From positions 1-5,457 of the forward strand of contig JAIKZT010000177.1 of NCBI GenBank assembly GCA_024682015.1: DNA of 5,457 nt, in the 5' to 3' direction. This document shows, piece after piece, positions 1 through 5,435 of this stretch. The first letter of the stretch is position 1, and the number at the start of each line of letters is the position of its first letter. Below the pieces are notes generated by a model that saw only the letters and a list, made by a program, of their open reading frames with translations, searched no databases and was not told where the DNA came from. The stretch comes from Clostridia bacterium. Lineage in GTDB: Bacteria; Bacillota; Clostridia; Peptostreptococcales; Anaerovoracaceae. The translations under genes were made by a program, and so were the position numbers.

Positions 1-2368
1 CTATCTCGCGGTACACGCTCCAGCTGCCCCAGGGACATGCGAGCGGCTCGCCGTTCATCGTGATCGTCCCCTCGTAGATCTCGTCTCCCGATTTGTCCGT
101 CTTCGTCAGGAATTCAATGCCTTCCCCGGCGGGACTGACGAACAGGCTGAAGTGCAGCGGCTCTTCCTTCGCGATCTCGGAGACGGTAATGTATTTCCCG
201 TTCTGGAGTTCGCCGACTTCCAGCTGGTACGGAGCGCCTTCGGGGATGGATACAGCCGTCAGCTTATCCCCGGAATCGCCCACGCGCGGGATCTCGTAAG
301 TAAGTTCGATCGCGTCGATCAGCCTCGTCCAGGAAGCCTTCAGCACGATTTCCCCGTCCGCGGTCAGCGACTCCCAGCTTTCGCCGTTTTCGCCCAGCCA
401 GCCGTCGAAGCGCCACGTGCCTTCCTCATCGGTGACCCTGCCAAGGTCCGGCATTTCCAGTCCGGCATACGCCAGCTCGGTGCCGGCTAAGACTTCGGCC
501 GGTTTTGGCGTCTCTCCGTGGCCGTTCGCATCGAAGATCACGGAGACATTCTGCGGCTCTCCGACCGCAAAGAGCCAGACGGCCGTAATGACGGTCTTGC
601 CGCCGTCGGCCGAGAGCTCCATGCTCTGCGGCGCCTGTTCATTCAGCGTGACCGCCGCATCTTCCGGGACCTTGTATCCTTCTACAGCCAAGTCTGCCTT
701 CAGGTAATAGACCTTGCCGTCCTGCAGCGTTTCATCCTCCGACGTCCACGCCGCATCCTGCAGCGTCAGCCAGGAATGATCCATCGCTTCCACGGCCTGC
801 GCCAGCGCCTTGGGCGCGGCATCGGCCGCATCCTGCGCGGCAGGCGCGGGGATCTCGATCGCCAGATCCTTCATTTCGGGAGCGGGCGCGAGCAGGGAAA
901 GGCGCGCGATGATCGCGTCGGGATGGTGGGAAAACAGCGGCGTCATGGTATCTTCCAGGATCGTGAGGAGGCCTGACCCTACCATGTAATCTATGGCGTT
1001 GAAGTCCTCAAAAGGCGGCAGTTCCCATCCCTCTTCCGCTGCCGCGGACAGATCGAACGTCATCGGCGTCAGAAGGGTCAGCAGCGCGTAAAGATCGCCC
1101 GTCGTTACGGGAGTTTCCCCGCCGAAAGCCAGGAAAAAGTGGAGGTCGGACGCTGCCGTCAGGCGGCGCTTCTGCGCGTCGGCGAGCAGTTCCGCCGCGT
1201 TTTCCGGAGCCTGAGCCTTTGCGTAAGTTTCCTCCACCCCGGCGTAGGCCAGCGTCGGCAGGTATCCCAGCAGCGTGATCATGCGGCCCATCATGTCGTC
1301 CGAATCGCCGAAGACGATGAGGCACAGCGCCTGCAGGCCTCCCTGGTACGTCCATTCGACCGGGTCACGGCCCCCGACGGCAACCGTTTCGGCCGCCGAA
1401 TAGGATTCCCGCGTCGGCGCGGCCTCTTCGAGATTGCCGACGAGCATCTCCATGTAGTCCTTCACGCTGCCGCCGAAAATATCGGGATCGTAATCCTTTG
1501 CGTATTCAGCCGCGTCGGGGCTGAATGTGGCCATCTCCGCCAGCACGTCCTCGATGGGCGCCGTATTGTAGATGAACTCCTGCCCGTAGCGGGTCATGTC
1601 CCAGGGCGGGATCATGGGGACGGGATCGTCGTCCGCTACATAGTTGTGGATGCCCGCGTACAGCGCGTCGTGCGCGGATGCGCTCTGCGTCGTGCGGGGC
1701 GATTCCAGCGTGCGGCAGAAGACCGCCGGGTGTTCGGCGCGGTCCAGCAGATAGGCGGCCGCCACGTTCGCGACAGCGCCTCCGCGGCTCTGCCCCACGA
1801 TCCACAGCGCGTCGGCATCGGCAAGCCCGAGCGCGTCGAAATCCGAAAGGAAGGCGTTTGCCGCCAGCGCGTAGGACGCATGATCCGGCCCGTCTTCGCC
1901 GTCGATGTTGACGGTCACGTTCTGCTGCCAGCCCTTTAAGCCGTACCGGTCGCCCTGGAACACGACGGCTGCGAGGGTCAGCTCTTTGCCGCCGATGGCG
2001 ACGGTCTTCGTCCCGGCGCAGTACGCGCAGTCCGACGCATCCCCGCTGTCATAGCGGTAGCCGGCAGCCGTAAACCCCAGCGCCTCGAGCGCCGCGGCGC
2101 CGTGTTCTTCATCCCCTGCAGCCGCAGCGACCGTCGCGGAGAGGAGCGCCAGCGCGTCGTTGCGCGCGGAAGGATCGGCGGTAAACCACTCGTCCGCATA
2201 GTAGCAGCCTTTCGTTACGTAGTTTTCGATCATGCTCGACATGTACTCGATCTGCGTGAACTTGTAGTCCGGCTCCTGCGCGAAGGCGGTCCCGGGCATC
2301 AGTCCCAGACACAGAGCGAGCGCCAGCAGGAGAGCCGTCAGCCGCTTGCCAAATCTTAAACTCCTCAT
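1..2368 (-). CDS. Secreted class 3 lipase-like protein with InlB-type repeat, 3' end outside window
   Basis: The frame is open for 789 codons from ATG 2366-2368 to the window edge, so the C-terminus is missing. GGAGG at 2375-2379 lies 6 bases before the start. Residues 1-30 form a Sec signal peptide: basic start, leucine-rich core, AFA cleavage site. The lipase/esterase part (about 35-490) has VVFQGD near 136, like the VAFRGT oxyanion motif of class 3 lipases, then GQSRGG at 192-197 with probable nucleophile Ser194, and DDPVPMIPP at 247-255 with probable catalytic Asp248. The third triad member is uncertain; HHPD at 481-484 is the best His candidate. Residues about 608-682 (VIFDANGHG ... FDGW ... 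ASW) match the InlB/Listeria-Bacteroides repeat fold, common in surface proteins. The rest (683-789) is unrecognised. The likely role is hydrolysis of an ester or lipid outside the cell, substrate unknown. It is the last visible gene of the operon, 21 bases after the ATP-binding protein. No wall anchor is visible, but one could lie beyond the edge. Confidence 0.88.
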   Translation of the reverse strand, partial: MRSLRFGKRLTALLLALALCLGLMPGTAFAQEPDYKFTQIEYMSSMIENYVTKGCYYADEWFTADPSARNDALALLSATVAAAAGDEEHGAAALEALGFTAAGYRYDSGDASDCAYCAGTKTVAIGGKELTLAAVVFQGDRYGLKGWQQNVTVNIDGEDGPDHASYALAANAFLSDFDALGLADADALWIVGQSRGGAVANVAAAYLLDRAEHPAVFCRTLESPRTTQSASAHDALYAGIHNYVADDDPVPMIPPWDMTRYGQEFIYNTAPIEDVLAEMATFSPDAAEYAKDYDPDIFGGSVKDYMEMLVGNLEEAAPTRESYSAAETVAVGGRDPVEWTYQGGLQALCLIVFGDSDDMMGRMITLLGYLPTLAYAGVEETYAKAQAPENAAELLADAQKRRLTAASDLHFFLAFGGETPVTTGDLYALLTLLTPMTFDLSAAAEEGWELPPFEDFNAIDYMVGSGLLTILEDTMTPLFSHHPDAIIARLSLLAPAPEMKDLAIEIPAPAAQDAADAAPKALAQAVEAMDHSWLTLQDAAWTSEDETLQDGKVYYLKADLAVEGYKVPEDAAVTLNEQAPQSMELSADGGKTVITAVWLFAVGEPQNVSVIFDANGHGETPKPAEVLAGTELAYAGLEMPDLGRVTDEEGTWRFDGWLGENGESWESLTADGEIVLKASWTRLIDAIELTYEIPRVGDSGDKLTAVSIPEGAPYQLEVGELQNGKYITVSEIAKEEPLHFSLFVSPAGEGIEFLTKTDKSGDEIYEGTITMNGEPLACPWGSWSVYREI

Positions 2369-2389
2369 GGTCTTCCTCCGGAATGTTCG

Positions 2390-2995
2390 TTAAAACGTCT
2401 TTTCGACGACCATTTCCACGTTGTTTTCGCGAATGTAGATCTTGATCTCGTCAGCGAGTTTGGCCGTAATGGACTTCTCCAGTTCGTCCCATTCCTCCGC
2501 GTCCTTTTGCGCATTCGTGGCGATGGCGTCGCGATAGGCGTTCAGGGACCAGCCGTACATCAGGCCCTCGCTGACGGGATTGATGGACATGCCGCCTTCC
2601 ATGGTGTAGAAGCCGTAGCCGACGGGCGACATGCCGTTTGCGTCTGGTTCATACATATGCGTGAAGATGTCGCGCAGCTTCCCCATGAATCCCGTGGCCG
2701 CGGCGTTCTTGCCCGATGTGGAAGCCTTCAGGAGTTCCCGGCGCATGTCGCTGTTCACCTGCGTGTCCGCGGACAGATGCAGCGAAAAATCGCCGCCTTC
2801 CGTCTCGACCCAGTAGTAGAACTCGCCGCCTCCGACGATGGTGCGCAGCATGCCCATCATTTCCTCGGCCAAAAGCCGCAGGCGCAGCGTCTGTTTCGGG
2901 TCAAGCCCGCGCCAGGCCGCCGCCTTTTCCGTCTGTTCCAGCGCGGCAGGCATGCCATCGCCGCCGGCGCTGATCCGGATCACATCTGTTTTCAT
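2390..2995 (-). CDS. RsbW-like ATP-binding protein with degenerate kinase motifs
   Basis: 201 residues. The SD AAGGAGG (3002-3008) lies 6 bases before ATG 2993-2995 and overlaps the stop codon of the STAS gene, which suggests translational coupling. The fold resembles the GHKL/HATPase domain of anti-sigma-factor kinases. Residues 38-55 (RLRLLAEEMMGMLRTIVG) sit where the N-box helix would be, and GFMGKLRDIF at 102-111 sits where the last glycine-rich box would be. The acidic pair E44-E45 is present, but the Asn that normally coordinates Mg-ATP in the N-box is absent, and no clear DxGxG motif is seen. The C-terminus (ADEIKIYIRENNVEMVVEKTF region, 181-201) resembles that of uncharacterised clostridial 'ATP-binding proteins'. 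The neighbouring STAS protein is the natural partner. I infer a partner-switching protein, cytoplasmic, perhaps a binder rather than an active kinase. The coding region is secure; the function is moderate. Confidence 0.85.
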   Translation of the reverse strand: MKTDVIRISAGGDGMPAALEQTEKAAAWRGLDPKQTLRLRLLAEEMMGMLRTIVGGGEFYYWVETEGGDFSLHLSADTQVNSDMRRELLKASTSGKNAAATGFMGKLRDIFTHMYEPDANGMSPVGYGFYTMEGGMSINPVSEGLMYGWSLNAYRDAIATNAQKDAEEWDELEKSITAKLADEIKIYIRENNVEMVVEKTF

Positions 2996-3007
2996 CCCGG
3001 GCCTCCT

Positions 3008-3307
3008 TTACTCGATGGCGAGCACGTCCGAAAAGCCGGTAAGCTCGAAGACCTCCATGATGGTCTCGTTTACGTTCCGGACCTTCATGCCTTCTCTGCC
3101 GCCCATCCGCTTGTGAGCCGTCAGCAGCACGCGCAGACCGGCCGAGGAAATGTACTCCAGGTTCTCCATGTCGAGCACGAGCGACTGCGCGTCTTCCGGC
3201 AGTGCTTTGACCGCCTGTTCGAGATCCGGCGCAGTGATCGTGTCCAGACGTCCGCCGAGCGCCAGTATGATCTGTCCGTCTTTCATGGTTTTATTGATTG
3301 TGAGCAT
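3008..3307 (-). CDS. STAS-domain anti-sigma-factor antagonist (SpoIIAA/RsbV-like)
   Basis: 99 residues, the normal size for a stand-alone STAS protein. Typical features are a beta-rich start with LGGRLDTITAPDLE (17-30), the core strand LVLDMENLEYISSAGLRVLL (43-62), and a C-terminal FELTGFSDVL helix region. In SpoIIAA and RsbV the serine of the DS(S/T)GL motif is phosphorylated by the partner kinase. Here the motif reads ISSAGL, and alignment on GL makes Ser55 the likely phosphosite, with Ser54 in place of the Asp. The start ATG 3305-3307 is preceded by GGAGG (3317-3321) with a 9-base spacer. It is the first gene of the operon and stops 12 bases before the RsbW-like gene. Its expected role is to bind that partner when unphosphorylated, releasing whatever the partner holds. 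No sigma factor gene is in the window, so the target is unknown. Confidence 0.93.
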   Translation of the reverse strand: MLTINKTMKDGQIILALGGRLDTITAPDLEQAVKALPEDAQSLVLDMENLEYISSAGLRVLLTAHKRMGGREGMKVRNVNETIMEVFELTGFSDVLAIE

Positions 3308-3346
3308 ATATGGTTACCTCCGTTTCGCAATAGTCCATACATAATT

Positions 3347-3375
3347 ATTGTACTCGAATGTGCGGCAGGATGCCA
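3347..3375 (-). promoter_or_regulatory. Possible promoter of the STAS-ATPase-lipase operon
   Basis: Read on the minus strand, a -10 TACAAT (3347-3352, 5 of 6 to consensus) is preceded at 17 bases by TGGCAT (3370-3375), a poor -35. Transcription would start near 3340 and give a leader of about 33 bases. A near-palindrome GGAAATTCC (3384-3392, plus-strand reading) lies just upstream and could be an operator. The weak -35 may mean activation or an alternative sigma factor. Confidence 0.35.
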
Positions 3376-3476
3376 TATAAAAAGGAAATTCCTATTACCC
3401 GCATAATGTGGAACAGTTTTTTCGCTGCACCCAGGCGCATATAGCGTTCTCTTCTGCAGCAATTGGCAAGCGGAAA

Positions 3477-3502
3477 GAGTCAGGCGAAACGTCCCCTGAC
3501 TC
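3477..3502. repeat. REP-like hairpin, solo element or weak terminator
   Basis: Plus-strand GAGTCAGG (3477-3484) and CCTGACTC (3495-3502) are perfect 8-base arms around a 10-base loop. Read on the minus strand, the arms and loop contain the string GTGAGTCAGGGGACG followed by TTTC. This resembles palindromic repeats I recall from many Firmicutes genomes next to Y1-type (REP-associated, IS200-like) transposases. No transposase is present here. In the minus direction only TTT follows the stem, so it would be a weak intrinsic terminator for the gene at 3587-4447. The family assignment is from memory. Confidence 0.5.
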
Positions 3503-3586
3503 ACCTCTGTAAGATTTTTTCGAGTTGTTTAGTGGTTATATGAACAAATACATTCTGAAACTAAGGGGTTGAGCGGCGAGATGCAT
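3503..3586. other. Non-coding gap
   Basis: AT-rich spacer between the hairpin and the stop codon of the nuclease-like gene. A T-run at 3515-3520 (plus) is about 12 bases from the hairpin, too far to be its terminator tail. I see no gene here. Confidence 0.5.
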
Positions 3587-4447
3587 TCACCCGAGCCGGT
3601 AGATGTCCCTGATCTGCTCCCGTATCAAGGACAGGTTCAGCCCGCCGGATTCGTCATCGCACGTGATCAGAAGATTGCGGCCTAGCAGAATGCCTTCCGA
3701 TGCGTATTTGTGCAGTTTCCCCAGATTTCGCCGGATGTAGCCGTCGGACTGCAGGCCCCAGTGCTCGTGGTATATGAACGCACCGTCGCCTCTTATGCCG
3801 CGGAAATCCGGCGCGATCGTTTCCATGCGAATCGCGAGCTCCTCGTCATAGTGGAACGGTATGCCAAGTTCATCGTAGACCCCCGTGATGCCGGCTTCGG
3901 ATTTGGACCGGCAGCTGAACCCATTGGATGTCCTGTGGATCAGGTCTTCCGGATACGAAGCGTTCGCTCTGTAGGGCGTCCTCATCCACGTGGCCGGAGA
4001 ATTGCCTCGGAACATCGTCCCGATCGGTTCCGGCGCCAGGCTGCCATCCAGCACCGGGCAGAGCGCGTTTCTGCTCCGCCCCAGAAGCCAGTCATCGGGA
4101 ATCAGTTCGAAATGTTTTGGCAGTGCAAGACGCATCGTTTCTAGGAACAGTTCCGACGATTTCTTTTGTAATTCCTGAAGTTGCGTTTCCAGACGCTCCA
4201 GTCTTTCCCGATATTGCTTTATGTACGCCTTCCGAGCCAGCAGCTGAATGAGCACTGGGTCCGAACCAATGCCCTTATACGTATACCCAGTTCCGGAACG
4301 AAGCTGGTTCAGGTACGAAATCCGCCTGGGACCGTTCGTCGTAATGACGAGAGTGCCCCGCGGCATGTGTTTCATCTCATTGTTAAGATGGATTCGCTCT
4401 GAGTGGACCCATCTTAACAGCAGTTCGATCGTCACCTCGATATTCAT
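3587..4447 (-). CDS. Uncharacterised protein with PD-(D/E)XK-nuclease-like C-terminal domain, full-length copy 1
   Basis: The ATG at 4445-4447 is preferred over one 8 codons upstream (4469-4471), because AGGGGGA (4454-4460) is 6 bases before it and because the second copy begins at the matching place. That gives 286 residues; positions below count from the upstream Met. The N-terminal domain (about 9-80) carries PRGTLVITTNGP and YKGIGSDP, followed by a coiled coil (about 82-108). The C-terminal part has RSKSE (188-192), APDFRG (220-225) and YHEHWG (234-239), in the order and spacing of the E...D...ExK signature of PD-(D/E)XK folds, but with His-Trp after the second Glu instead of xK. It resembles an unnamed clostridial family with RSKSE, YPDF and YWEHFG motifs. 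Cytoplasmic, no signal peptide. Nuclease activity is an inference and the biological role is unknown. Confidence 0.85.
   Translation of the reverse strand: MNIEVTIELLLRWVHSERIHLNNEMKHMPRGTLVITTNGPRRISYLNQLRSGTGYTYKGIGSDPVLIQLLARKAYIKQYRERLERLETQLQELQKKSSELFLETMRLALPKHFELIPDDWLLGRSRNALCPVLDGSLAPEPIGTMFRGNSPATWMRTPYRANASYPEDLIHRTSNGFSCRSKSEAGITGVYDELGIPFHYDEELAIRMETIAPDFRGIRGDGAFIYHEHWGLQSDGYIRRNLGKLHKYASEGILLGRNLLITCDDESGGLNLSLIREQIRDIYRLG
4381..4419. repeat. TGTTAAGATG inverted repeat inside copy 1 (unit A)
   Basis: The arms 4381-4391 and 4409-4419 are perfectly complementary over 11 bases (TGTTAAGATGG against CCATCTTAACA), with a 17-base loop. It lies in the first codons of the nuclease-like gene, where the arms encode LLRW and HLN. 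In mRNA it would form a strong hairpin near the start of translation; in DNA it is a candidate dimer-binding site. Confidence 0.75.
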
Positions 4448-4513
4448 GAGAATTCCCCCTGGTTTTACCACAGATTTACATTGCAGTCATCTGCAATTTT
4501 CATATTCTCCCAT

Positions 4514-4542
4514 ATTATGCCATTTATGCGCGAGAAATGCAA
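4514..4542 (-). promoter_or_regulatory. Promoter of the nuclease-like gene (copy 1)
   Basis: On the minus strand, TTGCAT (-35, 4537-4542), a 17-base spacer, then CATAAT (-10, 4514-4519), with TG correctly placed for an extended -10 (TGGCATAAT). The start would be near 4507, giving a leader of about 60 bases before ATG 4447. The promoter lies between the two TGTTAAG inverted repeats at 4381-4419 and 4611-4650. Confidence 0.6.
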
Positions 4543-4610
4543 GCATTTTCCTGGTATTATTTGGCATTTTGCCCGTTTTAAGCCATGCTCCAAAAGGCGG
4601 CATCGATTGC

Positions 4611-4650
4611 TGTTAAGATGAGCGTATCCTTTTGGTGGGTCCCCTTAACA
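4611..4650. repeat. TGTTAAG inverted repeat upstream of copy 1 (unit C)
   Basis: TGTTAAG (4611-4617) and CTTAACA (4644-4650) form 7-base arms in a unit 40 bases long, almost the same span as the intragenic units. The interior is unlike theirs and contains CCTTTTGGTGGG (4628-4639), one arm of a longer-range inverted repeat. It begins 164 bases upstream of the copy 1 start codon. Confidence 0.6.
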
Positions 4651-4829
4651 TTTTCGAAGAAGTCCTCTATGAAGCGGCGGATGAGCTTGCCAATCCTCCT
4701 GTGACTTGTAAGACGGTGCCTTTGAGAGAGCTGCCGAAGCACGGGGGCTTATCGCTTCAGCACACCAGGCCTTATGCTTCCCGGCAAAGCGACAAACCCA
4801 GGCACAGTCACTGGGAAAAGATTGAATCT
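4651..4829. other. Stretch without a convincing gene between the two copies
   Basis: This lies between unit C and the stop of the truncated copy. A plus-strand frame of 73 codons (TTG 4632 to stop 4853) crosses it but has no good ribosome binding site and no recognisable family. On the minus strand another frame stays open from the truncation point down to about 4648, also without similarity to the nuclease domain of copy 1. The base pattern fits a folded RNA better than a protein gene. Confidence 0.4.
4701..4811. ncRNA. Candidate structured RNA, strand unknown
   Basis: Nested complementary blocks are visible: GTGACT 4701-4706 with AGTCAC 4806-4811; GTGCCT 4716-4721 with AGGCAC 4800-4805; TGCC plus GAAGC 4732-4740 with GCTTC plus GGCA 4776-4786 (2-base bulge); GGCTT 4746-4750 with AGGCC 4767-4771 (one G-U on the plus strand). 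TCGCTT 4752-4757 could pair with AAGCGA 4787-4792, which would make a pseudoknot. It matches no RNA class I can name. It rests on a single sequence with no covariation, so it is only a candidate. Confidence 0.25.
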
Positions 4830-4912
4830 TTATTGCAGAAAACTCTTCTTTAGCGAGAAAGAACTGAAAAAGCAGCTTTGAAAATACAAGACGCGGTACA
4901 ACAAGATGGCAA

Positions 4913-4927
4913 AGCTCAGCCTGAGCT
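4913..4927. repeat. Palindrome at the truncation junction
   Basis: AGCTCAG (4913-4919), one base, CTGAGCT (4921-4927). It sits exactly where similarity between the two gene copies ends, so it may mark the recombination or deletion point. Confidence 0.5.
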
Positions 4928-5134
4928 CCAGAAGCTGCCGTTCCAGTTGTTCCAACTGTTGCCGATATACCTTCAAATAGGCCTTCCTGGCAAGCTGCTG
5001 CACGAGTTCAGGGTTCGACCCTATCCCTTTATAGCTGTAACGCGTACCGGATCGCTGCTGGTGCAGGTACGATATCCGCGCCGGCCCGTTTGTCGTAATG
5101 ACCAACGTCCCTCTCGGCATATGTTTCAGCTCTT

Positions 5135-5173
5135 TGTTAAGATGATCCAGCTCTGATTGGACCGATCTTAACA
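5135..5173. repeat. TGTTAAGAT inverted repeat inside copy 2 (unit B)
   Basis: Perfect 9-base arms 5135-5143 and 5165-5173 (TGTTAAGAT, ATCTTAACA) in a unit 39 bases long, at the same codons as in copy 1. The next inner pair is a mismatch, so the stem is shorter than the 11-base stem of unit A. Confidence 0.7.
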
Positions 5174-5299
5174 GCATCTCGACGTTTGTGCTGACTTCCA
5201 TAGTTCTCTCCAATTCATGCCCTTTTCGCAAGGCGCTGCTTGCCGGTATTTAACGCATATCTCCAGGTGACCCCACCAAAAGGCGCCATTATTTGCCAT

Positions 5300-5328
5300 A
5301 TTATACTATATAAGCCGTGTTCAGGAAA
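5300..5328 (-). promoter_or_regulatory. Promoter of the truncated copy 2
   Basis: On the minus strand, a perfect -10 TATAAT (5300-5305) with a 17-base spacer to TTTCCT (5323-5328), a weak -35. The start would be near 5293 and the leader about 92 bases. As with copy 1, the promoter lies between two TGTTAAG inverted repeats (5135-5173 and 5396-5435). Confidence 0.5.
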
Positions 5329-5395
5329 CCATTTATTGGTATAATTCACGCTAAATTCCACCCCTTTATGAGAGCCACTGAAACCTGTTTTTTCC

Positions 5396-5435
5396 TGTTA
5401 AGACGACTGCCACGAATATCTTTATTCTCTTAACT
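5396..5435. repeat. TGTTAAGA inverted repeat upstream of copy 2 (unit D)
   Basis: GTTAAGA (5397-5403) and TCTTAAC (5428-5434) are complementary over 7 bases in a 40-base unit, the span of unit C. The interior is AT-rich and unlike the other units. It begins 195 bases upstream of the copy 2 start codon. The rest of 5329-5457 is AT-rich and shows no convincing gene. Confidence 0.5.

Larger units (their letters stand above)
4830..5201 (-). pseudogene. Truncated second copy of the nuclease-like gene, N-terminal domain only
   Basis: From ATG 5199-5201 (GGAG at 5208-5211, 6-base spacer) the frame gives 123 residues; an upstream ATG at 5231 has no equivalent in copy 1. Residues 1 to about 92 align closely with copy 1: LLRSVQSELDHLN against LLRWVHSERIHLN, then PRGTLVITTNGPARISYL, RSGTRYSYKGIGS and LARKAYLKVYRQQLEQLE. 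Identity stops after LLEL near 4925, and the last 30 or so residues are an unrelated hydrophobic tail ending SLKKSFLQ. The nuclease-like half is absent, and no other frame downstream restores it. The start, ribosome binding site and promoter look intact, so a short protein (N-terminal domain plus coiled coil) may still be made and could pair with the full-length protein. It is called a pseudogene because of the truncation; it could be a functional short form. Confidence 0.72.
4628..5283. repeat. Segment bracketed by a 12-base inverted repeat
   Basis: CCTTTTGGTGGG (4628-4639) is exactly complementary to CCCACCAAAAGG (5272-5283). With one indel the match extends into GACCC. The bracketed 656 bases hold the whole truncated gene and the non-coding stretch after it. 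This could be the footprint of a small non-autonomous element or an invertible segment. The GACCC-CACCAAAAGG string also faintly recalls IS21-type end repeats, but no transposase is here. No target-site duplication is evident. Confidence 0.4.

Noticed and set aside
1139..1939. Long plus-strand open frame antisense to the lipase gene
   Set aside because: It lies wholly inside a coding region with signal peptide and lipase motifs on the other strand. Its Arg/His-rich composition is typical of an antisense shadow in GC-rich DNA.
2300..2320. Lipobox in the lipase signal peptide (LALC)
   Set aside because: The residue before the Cys is Leu and the hydrophobic core continues past it. AFA at residues 28-30 fits a normal signal peptidase I site better.
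2507..3406. 299-codon plus-strand open frame across the STAS and ATP-binding genes
   Set aside because: It crosses two well-supported minus-strand genes, and the product is low-complexity with no recognisable domain.
3383..3420. GGGTAA on the minus strand as a sigma-B/F type -10
   Set aside because: There is no matching GTTT-type -35 at the right distance, so the SpoIIA/RsbV context alone does not support it.
3283..3504. 73-codon minus-strand frame upstream of the STAS gene
   Set aside because: It begins within the REP-like hairpin, overlaps the operon promoter and STAS start, and has no ribosome binding site of note.
4817..4831. AAAGATT-G-AATCTTT palindrome at the stop of the truncated copy
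   Set aside because: A one-base loop cannot form a terminator hairpin and there is no T-run after it on the minus strand. It is likely chance in AT-rich sequence.
4632..4853. 73-codon plus-strand frame between the copies
   Set aside because: It needs a TTG start inside an inverted repeat, has no clear ribosome binding site and matches no family I know. It is kept only as a remark on the geneless stretch.
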